From the NCBI GenBank assembly GCA_025449115.1, contig JAHLKC010000101.1, positions 81,600 through 145,599 on the forward strand: a stretch of DNA of 64,000 nucleotides. Reading direction: 5' to 3'. The notes below the pieces were generated by a model, which did not search any database, was not told the origin of the DNA, and worked only from the letters and a program-made list of their open reading frames with translations. This DNA is from Chytridium lagenaria. Lineage: Eukaryota; Chytridiomycota; Chytridiomycetes; Chytridiales; Chytridiaceae. A program made the translations under genes and the position numbers. This document shows positions 21,575 through 33,464 of this stretch, piece by piece (position 1 is the first letter of the stretch; the number at the start of each line of letters is the position of its first letter).

Positions 21575-22258
21575 ATGTCCACCCCCCAACCGCAAACCCT
21601 CGACATCGATCTGCAACTTCATCACTTCTCTGTAAGCTGCAACTAGTTGCCATCTGTTCTTTCCTATCTAATCCATTTCATCGCTGTACCTGCACCCATT
21701 AGAGCATTCTCCCTCGCCTCCATCACTGTCGTTCTTGTGATCCTCGCAGAATTCTACCCATCAAACCTCTCGAATAGAGGGAAGGGAGGGCCATGCGAAG
21801 CAAATATCGTAACGTTTTTACTGGGTTGTTTGAGTATATCGGTGCTATACGGGTTACCGACAAAGTCGCTGGAGTTTTATCTTGATCGCCGGCCAGAATG
21901 GAAGAATCATTTGGTCGGGAAACTCCAGCCGTTCTCTAGAATTGTTTCATTGTTTGCATTGTGAGTACTTCTCTCTCGCTTTGCTTTGACGACGAGTGGG
22001 GAGAATTTGATGGAGCATGTTGGGCTTTACCGGGATGTTTGCTAATATAGAGATGATCTAGTATATGGATTATTCTCGGTCAAGTGTGGCTATTCCGCAG
22101 CACGGAGTGTCGTTCAAACAACCCGCCCATCTACTGGCTCGCCATGTATTACATCAGTAAGCCAAATCATCCGTTTTCACAATCATTTTACTAACCTATG
22201 TTTTATCTAGTCATCACTTACATTACCTTATTCTTTACCTGTCTTTGTTCATAAGGAA
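21575..22258 (+). pseudogene. partial paralogue of the RING membrane protein N-terminus
   Basis: It starts MSTPQPQTLDIDLQLHHFS (21575-21631), followed by GTAAGC and a probable intron. The next segment, [16 protein letters not shown], then YLDRRPEWKNH, matches [15 protein letters not shown] and YRPEWKS in the RING gene at 55.7-58.1 kb. After an intron from about 21961, IWIILGQVWLFRSTECRSNN plus PPIYWLAMYYI matches the next RING-gene exon. The RING domain itself is absent, and the frame ends after IITYITLFFTCLCS near 22258. This is a truncated duplicate, or a RING-less membrane protein if expressed. Confidence 0.55.
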
Positions 22259-22654
22259 ATGGTTGGGAATCCGCCGTGGACTTTCGAATGAAGTGACATG
22301 TTTTTGTTGATACTTTGAATTCAATTGGCGCGCTTTTACTTGATCTCGAGCTGTAACGTGAGCTTGATTTTAGGAAGTCTCATGTTTCATGCGCATGAGG
22401 ATCCCTATACAACGGGGTATTTCACCAAAGCCTTCACTCCATTCTTCATTTCACAACGTTTCTTTTTGGTTTCGATAATGGCGGAGCCTATTGAATACCG
22501 ACGCCCTCAAACTTCTATTAGTAACGGCACAGCTTTCACGATAAAGCGTCTTTTCAATATGAATACAAAAATAAATAACGCGCCACAGAGTTACAACCAA
22601 TAACTATATTTTAACTAATCATCCGCTCTAAAAAAACCACCGCAACATAGTTTT
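22259..22654. other. intergenic between convergent genes
   Basis: It contains a 92-codon open frame (22325-22603) that has no recognisable domain and no sign of conservation. Otherwise nothing seen. Confidence 0.4.
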
Positions 22655-24875
22655 CTACTTCTTGAACCTCATTACCAACGCAATCCGACGAAGCTCCTCC
22701 TGCGAAGGGGGTTGCCTAGCATTCCTCGAACCTTTGCAACCATTCCCGCGTCTCGAGCGACCGTGGAGCGCGAATCTCTCTGCAAGCATCTATAAAAAAG
22801 ATTAGACATACGACAACAGTATTAGCAAAGAGACTTACAATAAAATGACCAACATCCTCCTCTTCTTGAGTAATAGTGCCCGGATTTTTCTTGATAGTTT
22901 CAGTGACGGCTACGTTGATGGCAGGAGAAGTCGCGAGAGTTGGTTCAGGGACGCGTTGACCAAGTTGCTAACGGATTATCGAAATCAGCATCGCTGCTAA
23001 GAACAAAATTACGTAGAATGTAGAAAAACTAACCATAGAGTCATCACCGCCTTCCTCAAGGTACACGGGAACATTCGCAGTGGCCACGAGCTCAGTGTCG
23101 GCTTCCACAGTGCCCTCCGTTTGCACAACATCCACACCGTCCTCATGGCCGACGTGAGCGTCTGACGCGTTCACCAGATCTTCGACAAGCGACTAAATAA
23201 AAAAAAAAGTGAAAAAAAAAAAAATGAGTCGCGCATTTAAACATTTATTTTATAACAAAGGAAGAAGTGGAAGAATGATCTGGAAGAGAAAAGCTTACCA
23301 TAACCTCCTCGCCGGCATCCGCGGCCACCTCCGCAGTCGTCTCGATTCTGTCTTTGGGGACATCAACATCGGCCTCCATGAGATTAAGAGAACTATTGTT
23401 GGAATCGATTGCAGCCAAAATGGGAAGATCGAAGTCTAGAGGCGCCATCGTTGTCCGCCAGAACACATTGTCAAAAAAGGCATCAGGGACGGCATCGATC
23501 GTAGACGGGGTGTTGTAATCAATAGGAGACGCAAAATCGGTAACTGCGGAATGTCCAACTGCAGCCTTTATGAAAAACAGAATTAAAAAAAAGAAACAAA
23601 CGACCAAGCGCGTAAATGAAACTACGTACATTTAAGTTAAGCGGAAGCGACCCCAAATCGTACATTTCGTCTGAATCTTCATCAATGGTCTCCATTGGGC
23701 CTTGCTTCTCCGCACCAACATCGAGATTAGTGTCCTCACTGTTGTCACGCCCATTTCCATCATCCTCCAGCTCGTACTCCTCGTGATTTTCACAACCTTG
23801 CTGAGTCTCAAGTACCGGCTGCAATTGATCAGGACAAAGACTCTGATTTATATGATAATGTAAGAACTGTGTAGACGATATGTAGAAGGACAGAACAGAA
23901 AATGCTTCAATGTCATCTTTACTTACAATTATGTCATCATCATCGTCAATTGATGCGAACCGGTCGTTCTTGTTAAAACGGTCGGCAATACTGTGGGAGG
24001 TCATGGCGCTTATATCGGGACAGCGAACGTCAGACTCCTCAGTAGCGTTTACCAATAAGCCATTCTCGGCGGGCTTCCCGTGAGCCTGGAAGGCTGCCGC
24101 AGCGGTGCAAGGGGGTTCCGACGTCTATTACATACAAGGAGGAAAGCCATTATAAGTGAGAAATGTAAAACACAGAAACGAGGCAAGAAAGATACACAAT
24201 AAACGTAAAGCTTACCGCAATGGATGCTTCATGAGTCGGGACAACAGCAGGAGCTTCAGAAGCCATAACCTCAGCCTCTGAAGGACGACCGGATACCTCT
24301 CTCGCGCTGTATGTCGCATTCTGTATCAACGAAAATGGTAAGTTGACCACACTCCAAAGACCATTTGGTCTTACCGAACACCTCAAAGCTTCGTCCACCA
24401 GGGTTTCTGCGCTCGCGTCACATCCGTCGTTGATCTAGAGGCCGTCGTTAGGTAAGCAATAAAGAATATGAGAAGGCCAAGTTTACCTGTGAGCTTAGCT
24501 TGGAGGCATCAGCTGGAGCCCCGTCAGTTAAATTAAACGCAAAGTATTGAATAGCGGCCACGATGCCTTTGTCGCGTGTCTTTGCCAAATCACCAGCGCA
24601 CATTCCCAGACGTTTCAAAGCGTCAGCGGCTTGGAGACAGCCCACTTTGTGCTAGACACCGGCAAGAGGAGGTAAGTGACATGGAAAAAGGAGTGGAAGA
24701 GCATGGAAGTCAAAAAGGATCTTACGGTCTCTGGCTTCATCGTCTCCTTTCCAATAATCACCATCGAGTTCAGGATGTTGCAATCTAGGATAATCGCCAT
24801 CATAGACTCAGAGTTATCGGTCGAGGGCGTCATCCCGTCGTTGCAAAGGTTTGCCAGCATGTCGAGAGGCATCAT
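22655..24875 (-). CDS. ten-exon lineage-specific family protein, member G1
   Basis: Best-preserved member of a five-copy family of unknown function. Ten exons can be read by splice sites: 24875-24726, 24651-24487, 24434-24375, 24320-24216, 24124-23927, 23818-23630, 23565-23299, 23192-23034, 22967-22840 and 22789-22655. They encode about 518 residues, and every intron is phase 0. Recognisable blocks are MMPLDMLANLCNDGMTP, GCLQAADALKRLGMCAGDLA, CDASAETLVDEALRCS, ADRFNKNDRFASIDDDDD, FFDNVFWRTTMAPLDFDLP, and the basic C-terminus LHGRSRRGNG...PPSQEELRRIAL. The middle is acidic. There is no signal peptide or membrane segment. Exon 9 lacks one base relative to its siblings. The gene sits in a 3.2-kb segment that recurs inverted at 44.6-47.7 kb. 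Confidence 0.65.
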
Positions 24876-24981
24876 GGTAGAAAGAGTGAAGAGCGAAGGG
24901 AAGGATGTGGTTCAATATCTCTAACGCTGTCGTTTTTGAGAAAGAATGTATGAAGAGCTTCGCAGTAGAGAGAGTGACCCT

Positions 24982-25274
24982 CCTTTTATCCTCACAGGTC
25001 CGATTCGGAGCTGAATCATGGCTGCTGAATCACGAAATCTTCTGCGAGCCTTTGTGGTTGGAGAGAGACGGTGAGCCATCCCATCAATGCAAATCGTCTT
25101 GCTGAGGGTTGATCCTTCTTTCCTGCATTTTGATGGGTAGGACGCTCTGGATCATGGGTCTTCGATCTCTCCTTTCAAAGCCGCTCGCTTGCGAATCTTT
25201 AGGAAAGCGAGGAGATTTATTGGTGATGCGTGTTCCTAGAAGACTGACAGCGCATATCCACCCATCATATTGCA
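24982..25274 (-). promoter_or_regulatory. shared promoter module of G1
   Basis: In gene orientation these appear: an inverted outer element (plus strand CCCATCATATTGCA at 25261-25274), the main element CCCATCAAAATGCA (25137-25124), a block with GATTCAGCTCCGAATCGG, and a TATA-like GATAAAAGG at 24990-24982. The main element is 262 bp and the TATA-like box 115 bp upstream of the ATG. The same arrangement is present before the other four family members. Confidence 0.6.
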
Positions 25275-25850
25275 GCATCCCTGCTCTGTGCTCATTGTAG
25301 CATCGATCACCTGGATGCGAGGAGGGTTGAAGACGATCCTCTTTGCAGAAGAAAGCGCATGGCAAAACATTGGAAAAAGATTGTGTCCGAAACTCAGTGG
25401 CCTTCACCAGTACCCTGAACACGTCGCGTAGAACGTGATGATGGAAAAATATGAGCACGGCCTTTCCGATGAATTTAATTCCAGGTATGCCACAAGACGG
25501 TGTAATGACGGTCTTATTATCCGTCTGGAAGCTTTTTCAGCACTCGACGTCGATCCCAAAAACAATTGCAGCATGCATATTTCCATGGACCCACTGATCA
25601 TGCCCCGTCATAAAGCATGTTACTCGTTTCAATAACTCGTTTAAGAACTTTGTCCTTAAAAATCAGCGCGTATTTATGAACCAAAAGATCTGGCGTTTTA
25701 TGTGAAGAGGGCTGTTGGAAGAAACGCCGTCAAAAAGGAAGCCGTTAATTACCGTATTTTCAGAGTACGCACGACGTCATGGGGGGGGGGAGATGATTTC
25801 GAGCTGCTGTCATAACGGACACGAGCCAGAGTTGTTTTATCAACCCTAAG

Positions 25851-27062
25851 TAGCTATGAAGATAAATATGGGATTAAGCCTAGTCAATGCTGCAGGCATT
25901 TTTGCGACACATAATAATATGCTATCGTGCCCAAGAAGAGTCAACGCACGAAGACTCATATATTTATAATTATGTAAAAAAACAAATAAAGTCACTCATC
26001 CGAAATACCACCCATAATTCCTTCCCACATCGACGTCAGTAAGAATATTCACTACAAGCAACGCATCAAACTACCCACCCTACCTTTACACCCATCATTA
26101 TAACCTGATCAGCACAAGAAACGTTTCACTCCGTCTTCTAAAATAATCCCATTCCTTCCCACGATGTCTTTAAAATTACATTCACTAAAGTCGACATTAC
26201 CAGCAGCCATCGAGCTACCTAAGCCCCGTTCATATCAGTCATCTGAATTCTCGTTCCTGGTGACCTCAACGTTTCTTCCAAACGTTATCCACTAAATCCA
26301 CGTTCCACCGTATTCCTCCCCATATCATCTCAATAACTACATTGACTGTCCTTTCAAACTACGAGTCGATCTACGCTAGATATCCGTCATACACATTATC
26401 CAAGCCTGAAGAACACTAGACACGATCCCCACGTCCCATACATCTCTTCCAGACGTCACGCGCCACGATATTCCGTCTCCACCGATTTTCTTTCTCTAGA
26501 TCATTCTCTCCTATCTACACGTCTTCCGGCTTAGCCCGAATCCGGGGAGTCTTATGCTTTTTCCCGCAATCTCCAGTTATATGGAATGCGTGTGATGGCA
26601 AGTGCCGTTGATGATTTAGCCTGAACTTACTGTGTTCATTAATAAGGAATTTTTGATGCGCCGGATGATGCGGAGTCCATGTTAGGATCGGTAAAGGAGA
26701 GGTTGGACATAGAATAATGACGAGCCGCAAGGCTTCATACTTTCCTTGCAAAGGCTCGCTACTCAACGGAAAAAATAATAAATAGACCCAAGTTAATGTA
26801 AAAAAGGAAAAAAAAAAAAAGTTTACCGTAAAAGTACTGGTATTTCATCGTCCTCTAGATAAAAGCAACAGGAGCAGCGAAATATTCCAAATTGATTAAA
26901 ACAACGATTAAAACAAAACAAGGAATGAGCAACCTTTCGTAAACCTAATATATTGACATGTGCATCAAAATAAACCTCCAAACAGCCACTCCCCATCCCG
27001 ATCCGACCACCATCAAAAACACTAACATCATCGTTTTCTATCCTTAAGCATGAACAGGTAGT
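25851..27062. other. intergenic, 1.2 kb
   Basis: AT-rich sequence with scattered pyrimidine runs. An 83-codon minus-strand open frame at 26515-26766 shows no domain. A poly-G run occurs just left, at 25783-25792. Nothing else recognised. Confidence 0.4.
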
Positions 27063-28054
27063 TTAGAGCTTAGCCTTCTTTCCACCCTTGGCAACAGGGA
27101 TGTTGTGGTCCTTGATAAAACGAAGTGTCTTTTCGACTCCACCAGCCTTGACAAAGACCTTGCAGAAAACGGAATAAGTTAGAATAGTTATTCATTTGGT
27201 GTAAGGTAGTCTAACTGTTTAAATACGAAATACGATGATAAACGTAATCACCACAAAAGACGAGGACAGAAGATAAACACAGAAAATACAACCAAATATC
27301 CCCTAAAGCAAAGATATTCTTACCTCCTCCAACTGAAAAGCGGCCTGCATGTCACCGACGACCCTGATTCTTCCACTGACAAAAGCCTTGACGGCACTCA
27401 AACCTCCAGTGACAAAGTTCAAGATATCATGATCCTCAATCTCCATGACTACAACAGGGATCTGTTCGGTCGACTTTGTGGCGCCCTTAGAGGGGGAGGG
27501 AGGTGAGGGCGGGTTTGAGATACGATAGCGGGACCATCACGGCCTTGGAAGAGAAGGTACCTTCAAACGTGATCAATCGTTAATTAAAACATGGTGTATG
27601 TATTGTGCAGTAATAATAGTCGGTCTAGTAATTAAAGCGATAGCAGAAGCCCCATATCAAGTTGTTGCTCCGCAGCTCTCACAACCAGTCGAATTACAAG
27701 TCATGTGTTTAGCACAGCTGCTCCATCCTGCCTTAGCCAAAATAAGCCGCTTCTTCGGCATTATCCCTGCTCCTCGCCATAGCACTTTTCGCAGCGCGAT
27801 GATTCCTCGACCAACAGTGAATCTTGCCAAAGTAATGACTCACCACTCATCCACAGCATTACCCTTCTTCAAGACGGTCACAATGAACAATCCCTTCAAA
27901 TTGGCAGTAGAGACGGGTCAGCGTTAATCTCCTTTGCAAGTTCTGGAAAGAGGATGGAAGAGTGAAGAGGTGCTGGTGTTGCTGATGATGTGGATGAGGA
28001 AGAAGCAGCAACGCCCTTGAAGGAAGCGAGTTTCTCCTTTGCGGCGTCAGACAT
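27063..28054 (-). CDS. SCP2 sterol/lipid-transfer domain protein
   Basis: It starts MSDAAKEKLASFKGVAA at 28054. Exon 1 continues through LFPELAKEINADPSL and TANLKGLFIVTVLKKG to DEW at the first donor (about 27844). After an intron of about 280 bp, exon 2 reads YLLFQGRDGPAIVS then the core IPVVVMEIEDHDILNFVTGG and AVKAFVSGRIRVVGDM. Exon 3 gives the C-terminus VFVKAGGVEKTLRFI...KKAKL. This is a stand-alone SCP2 domain of about 180 residues, which binds sterols or acyl lipids, commonly in peroxisomes. The C-terminal tripeptide AKL is close to a PTS1 peroxisomal signal. Two frame changes (near 27900 and 27525) each fit one missing T. Confidence 0.75.
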
Positions 28055-28220
28055 ATCGAAGGTAGTGATCGTTTGGGATCAAAGCTGGTGTTGCTGGAAG
28101 GTAAGCCCTAGGCTTGACGATAATCTGGAGTCGAGACGGAGGAGTGCGCGAGGGATGGATGCCGTGTGCTTGCTTGTATGACTCAAGGAGCAGCAAATTG
28201 ATCTCACAAAAAGTGATTAT

Positions 28221-28289
28221 CAGTCACATGACCTCACATAGATAATCACGTGACGGCTGACGAGGCAGAGACGGCCTCACCTCTGCCTC
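28221..28289. promoter_or_regulatory. palindromic elements upstream of the SCP2 gene
   Basis: About 170-235 bp upstream of the SCP2 start are CAGTCACATGAC (28221-28232), TCACGTGAC (28246-28254, an E-box/CACGTG core) and a perfect 9-bp inverted repeat, GAGGCAGAG at 28262-28270 with CTCTGCCTC at 28281-28289. They are plausible transcription-factor sites for the divergent interval. Confidence 0.45.
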
Positions 28290-28770
28290 CTCGGAGACGC
28301 GCGTATGTAGGTACGTAAGTACAGATTGGTGATTCCAATTAAATAGCGCAACGGAGTCTGGTGATGGTCGGCCGTCCTCATCCGGACTATTCTTACTTTA
28401 CCCAATATCCTGACTTCCACAATAATCTGCCTTTCGAAAACCACAAGGAGAGGCTAGATATTCGCAAATAAGTCGCGTTATCATCCATCAGTCGTCCAGA
28501 TACTAAAGGTAATAGCCTTTCGGCATAGAAAGAAATGAAATTGATGGTGTTGATGTGACGGCGTTGTCCAATAGGTCCGGACACGTTATCTTAACAATCC
28601 CCCATAACCTTCACCTTCATAACCAGCCGGTTCGTTCATGCTGAGCAGACCCGGTAATACGCTCATCTAGAAGCACGCATGGGATTCATCCACTTGCTTC
28701 AATCGCTATTGGCCGCATCGTTGCAAGCAAGCGGGTATCTGATATGCTGCTCCCTGCGATCACTTTTCTA

Positions 28771-28924
28771 CCCATCAGAATGCAGAGCGCTGGTTCTGAT
28801 AACAGTGATAGAGTGCCGAACGAGATGAAAGGTTCGCCTGGACATTGACGAATAATTCCATGGCAGGCCATGATTCAGGAGGGCCATGATCCAGCTCTGA
28901 ATCTGGACTTTGACGAATAAAACG
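28771..28924 (+). promoter_or_regulatory. shared promoter module of G4
   Basis: CCCATCAGAATGCA (28771-28784) lies 259 bp and GAATAAAACG (28915-28924) 115 bp before the ATG at 29030. The CATGATTCAG...CTCTGAATCTGGAC block lies between them. An extra partial copy, GGACATTGACGAATAA, sits about 70 bp upstream of the TATA-like box, so part of the module is duplicated here. Confidence 0.55.
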
Positions 28925-29029
28925 TCTGCTCGTTTCCCCTGTGCTTATCGCTTTCACTTATCGAAACAACTATAACAAGAACAAAGGACAGCGAGCTATT
29001 TTCTGCTTCTGCATGTACAATAGTACGCA

Positions 29030-31440
29030 ATGCTTCCATCGGCAACATTAGACATATGCAGCGAAACGATGACGACATCAAACGAGATATTGGAGTCAAT
29101 GATGGTGGCCACATGGAGGATGACTTTATTACAGACCATGGTGACCGTGGGGAAAGGCTCGATGAAGCCAGAAAAGTAAGTTTCTTCGCATGGCTCCACC
29201 GCTCTCCCACCGCATTTTCTTACAACGTCAACTGCTCGTCCCCTGCTACCAGCACAAGCTCGGCTGCCATAAAGCCGCCGTCGCTCTCCAACGCCTGATA
29301 ACTAATAACGGCAATGAAATTGTAGCCGTGATCAAGGACTTTGGAGTGAACCTCTTGGAAAGCTTTGTGTGCGAGGAGTCGAAGCCTGAGAAGGCAGGTT
29401 CATGTAAGACTTTTCGCTGTTTTAACAACGGCGTTAGGTAAAAGTTGAGTGCGCTGAGAGTAACGATACTCTAACAGACGAGACTTTACGGCTCTCGGTA
29501 AGACCATATTTTGTGTTGGACGACGAACTCAAGTTAATTTCATACGAGTAGAACGCGACATACACTGGAGAAAACTGAGACTAGTCGTCCGTCGAGCATC
29601 AAGAATCCAGATTCCAACGTGCCTGCACCTTTACGCCAATACAGCTTCTTTGACGTAAGTGAAATCTACTGCACACATGCTTCTTTCTTCTTGGCATTTC
29701 TACGTCACGAAGTAATTCTTTTCTTGTTTTTGTCAATAGACTCCTCGGCAGAGTATTCCTGATCTTGCTTGCAATACCTCGTCTTCTCACGAAGTCAGCA
29801 CCGATATTTCAGATTTAAAATATCAAAAGACTGATGTGGAAGAGCAACACGACCTTCATGCCAGAATGTTGATATGAATGTGAGTTTTCTACGAATCTTT
29901 ACCCTTTGCTATTATCGGGTACTCATTTTTGCGGTGTTCAAGGCTACTGCGGACGCCTCCACCCCCTCTAATTCCCACAATTATAAGAATGGCGCTATTC
30001 ATCGCGAATTTAAGAATGAGGACAATTGTATTACAGAGGATATGAGTGCCATGGAACAGCTTGATGCGCTTGCGGCTCTTTTAAAGGTACGTGATCTCTT
30101 TCCGTGTCATTTTAATGTTTTATATATATCTCTCTTTTTTTAACGTGGTTTTGAAGGCTGCTATCGATGAATTCAGGACGGCCGAATGCGATTCTTCTTC
30201 TGGGGAAGATAGTTGTTTGCGATTTAATGGGCCTGGGGGTGACCCACGTGATTTTCCGGACAGCAACTCTGTGCCGGGCTTGGTGATGGGATGGTGGCCA
30301 GCGATGCTACTTCTACTCTTAAAGTGTCTTCCGATATTATTTTCTCGGCCTTTGATCTCAACAATGAAGTCAACGACCGCAACGACGTCCCTGCAGAATT
30401 CAGGGATCCGATCTTTTGGCGGCTTCCCTTTAAAGTCGTTGACTTTGCGGATGTTGTGGGTAATGAGTCTGGTGTGAGATGTGGAGGTGGGTTGGAGAAT
30501 GGAATTGGGGTAGGGATGGAGAAGAAGGCTTGGTTGGACCATGAGATCAGGGAAGATTTTACTATGAGAGGTGGCGAAGGAGATGGTCGCGGGATGCTAG
30601 GGCAGGGGCTGAATCAACGATAATGAAGGTTCTGTTTGAGGACGGTTCATCTATCGCATCGGCGGATTTACGTGATAGCTTGAACTTTGGGCAGGTTTTG
30701 GACCAGTTTCCAACCTCCGCTTTCACAAATGACGAATACACATCTCACGACGTCGTCAGTGATGGTGCTGGGCGAGATGTCCTCCAGGAGGGCTTTAACA
30801 ATGTAGTTGAAACTGAGTATAACATGACACGTTTCGCACACGCTGGTGATCACGTTGTTGAGCGAATCGCTTGTATCATAGAAGTGTGGCAAGGCTGGAG
30901 ACGCTATTGTAAGTTGCCGATGCGCTTTTTGTGTCAGCGAATTCCTTTTTTTTTTTTTCTTCATTAACTTCGCGCGTGCTTTGCCTGCTCACCTGAATTA
31001 CCTTCCTGTACTATCCCTCAGTCAAATACCTTTCCTCCTATGATTCATTCCAACTTTCTGACCCGGCACCACAAGGTCTCACGAGGCTGGCGTGGTTAAT
31101 GCCCTCGATAACTGCACCAAAAGTCTGCGCATGAACATGAACGTTGATGCTCCTTGGACGGATACGTACTCTGAGCTTGATGATCGGTTGGCCAGGACGC
31201 TTAAATACCGTAACGATGCTGTAACCGCGGAAATGTAGGAGCCTTCCTTTTTAAAACGTGTATTAATGAGGTTTTTTTTTTGAGTAGGTCAAAGGCGGAG
31301 AGTGCTTTGGTGAAGCCAGGAAGTGTGGGAGTCTTGAATCTTGGGTTGTGGAAATTTGATAGTAGGGGTATTATGGCTTTTAAGATTTGCTTTAATCATG
31401 TACTCGATGCTGGTGTGTTATCGTGGTCTTTTTCCTTAAT
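29030..31440 (+). CDS. diverged family member G4 (possibly decaying)
   Basis: It follows the exon plan of G1 with strong divergence. Exon 1 has MLPSATLDICSETMTTSNE...VTVGKGSMKPE. Exon 2 is HKLGCHKAAVALQRLITNN. Exon 3 is VKVECAESNDTLTDETLRLS (compare CDASAETLVDEALRCS in G1). Exon 4 begins NATYTGEN. Later exons include STPSNSHNYKNGA, AAIDEFRTAECDSSSGED and the block NDRNDVPAEFRDPIFWRLPF. The 3' part (about 31070-31440) contains SHEAGVVNALDNCTKSLRM and has no clear match to G1. Frame changes near 29175, 29560 and 30290 prevent a clean model, and the end is uncertain. It may be a functional fast-evolving copy or a pseudogene. Confidence 0.45.
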
Positions 31441-31703
31441 ATAAACCAGTATACAATATTTTAATTTTATACGCCGATTCGGATTTCAATTTAAACCAGC
31501 AGCAGAGAAACCTTTTCTCATCGCGCAGTATTTATTCCTTACAGATATCAGCAGATAACAACAGGCCAAAGTGACAAAGTCAATGAGCGACTATAAGGTC
31601 ACGTGCCCGACTTGTCGCTCTTGATCTCGTCCAACACACGGACGCGACTTTTCTCCATCCTCAAGACCGTTCCATTGAGGAGTTGGTACAATTGTAGGGG
31701 AGC

Positions 31704-31987
31704 TGCATCTGATGGGTAGAACGGTGGTTGCTCCAGATAGAAGCACGAATCCGATGAACCCTCTCGCTAGACGATTGGTTGCCTGACCAGAGTGATGGGC
31801 ACGAATACGCTGTTTTAGAAGACTCATCCGTTCCTCCCATCAGAATGCAAGACAAGGGTTTACTATTCATGGTTGAAGCGGTTCGTCCATTCACGAAGCT
31901 GTCGTTTTATTTAGCGAACAAGGCTTCAGGATTCTTTGATTCAGAGGTCATGATTCAGGCTCAGATTTGGCACTGACGAATAAAAGG
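31704..31987 (+). promoter_or_regulatory. shared promoter module of G5
   Basis: An inverted outer element, TGCATCTGATGGG (31704-31716), lies 132 bp before the main element CCCATCAGAATGCA (31836-31849). The block CATGATTCAGGCTCAGATT and the TATA-like GAATAAAAGG (31978-31987) follow. Distances to the ATG at 32084 are 248 and 106 bp. Confidence 0.55.
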
Positions 31988-32083
31988 CGGACACCCTCTT
32001 CCTTATGAAGACCTCTTTTCAACTGTTCTGGTTAGACATTAAGGCTTTAGATAAACCTTCTTCATTCAACTTCTCTACACACC

Positions 32084-33464
32084 ATGCCTTTCTCAAGCCT
32101 CGCAAACTTGTGCGAAGACGGGATAATGCCATCAAATTTAAGAGTATGATGGCGACTACATGGAAGACTACCTTGTTAATTCAATGATCATAGTGGGAAA
32201 AGAGACTATGAGTCCGGAGAGCGTAAGATAGTTTCCATCGTTTTTATTTTAATCTTTTTTTTTTGATATTAAATACCGTCCACGCTTGTAAATAGTATAA
32301 GCTGGGCTGCGAGAAGGCCTGTGTCGCTCTTCGACGTTTGACGAAAACTCTCGACAAATGGCAAGCACATGCGATAATGATCTTGAGGACGCTATCAAAT
32401 ACTTTGCGGCAAATCTAACGGATGGTGTTCAGCTTGTTGAAAAGGTAGGCTTACATTCTTCAAATTGTTTATCTAAATCAGATATAGTCCGACGATGAGT
32501 GTGTTGGGAGCGCCGAGACTTTGACCGACGAAGCCCTTCGTTTTTCGGTAAGATATACGATTTATCGTGAGCTGTATATTCACATATTTGGTATATAGAA
32601 TGCGACTTGTAACATAGGAGTGATATCAGGGCGTCCTTCGGGAATCGGCGGTACGGGCTCCGATGCAGGTGGTTATGCCTCCGGTCAGGACTCCTTTGTA
32701 AACGAGGGCAGCAGTGATGTCGAGGAAACGAATTATATAATGGCAACCGAGGTTGCCCCTTCCACCGCTGCCGTCGACAGCCTTCTCTGCAATCATTTTG
32801 GAGTCTGAACTTTTTGATCTCGAAACGGAGGTCCCCGGCAATTCCATCAACGATGCCGACGTCCCTGCCGAATTTAAGGACCGTTCTTTTGGGCGAACTC
32901 CCTGCCGAACATTGATTTTGAGGAGGTTATTGCTACCACTCTAGGTTATTGGGAGAAACTAGGGATAACTCAGAGTTGACGTCTCTATTCCCACGTTCCT
33001 TCGTACCTAAACTTCACCGCCGATATTCCTCGTATGGCAATTCCACGCAGAGCTGAATGCAGCGAGGTTGACTATGGCGCTTAGAAATGGCAACGAGGCT
33101 GAGGCCGCTGCTATGAAACGTGAGGGCTTCTTGTTGATTTCCGTTGTTTTCTTTTTTTATATTTTAACCATATTACGACTCTTCCCACACATAGGTTCAC
33201 GAAGAAGGCCTTGATGATGAATCTAAAGTAGCTATACAGCTCGTCGCAAACCCTTACATGAACTTGGATGCTGTTGTTCCTCAAGCGGTTATTGACGCGG
33301 AGGTTGACGTCGCGACACTGTTGATGGCGGTTCAGTTGGGCAACGATGCGGAAACCCTTTTCTTGAAGTTTTCTCAGTCAAAGCGGATGGATTGTTCTGA
33401 GGAGCCAAGATATTTGAGGAAGGCGCCTTCTCAGGAGGCGTTTCGGTGTAAATCATTTGTGTGA
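32084..33464 (+). pseudogene. family member G5, probably degenerate
   Basis: Exon 1 begins MPFSSLANLCEDGIMPSN and then needs two frame changes to reach SMIIVGKETMSPES. Exon 2 is YKLGCEKACVALRRLTKTLD and then, in another frame, DAIKYFAANLTDGVQLVEK. Exon 3 is SDDECVGSAETLTDEALRFS. Exon 4 begins NATCNIGVISGRPSG. A later block contains DVPAEFKDRSF. The 3' exon reads VHEEGLDDESKVAIQLVANP and ends at 33464. Splice sites are kept between blocks although frames are broken inside them. It is the most damaged of the five copies, even allowing for sequencing error. Confidence 0.5.

Larger units (their letters stand above)
22655..25850 (-). repeat. 3.2-kb segmental duplicate, arm 1 (inverted relative to 44580-47731)
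   Basis: Gene G1 and about 970 bp of upstream sequence match, in reverse complement, the segment 44580-47731. The upstream match includes non-coding sequence such as CTCGTGTCCGTTATGACAGC and AGATCTTTTGGTTCATAAAT. A third, shorter copy starts near 40375. Identity is high by eye across exons and introns, so the duplication is fairly recent. Confidence 0.75.

Noticed and set aside
22325..22603. 92-codon frame between the RING-like fragment and G1
   Set aside because: No domain, no splice context and no homologue elsewhere in the window.
26515..26766. 83-codon minus-strand frame in the 1.2-kb intergenic region
   Set aside because: No recognisable domain or supporting signals.
27598..27927. 109-codon plus-strand frame
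   Set aside because: It lies in the first intron and exon 1 antisense of the SCP2 gene and has no domain.
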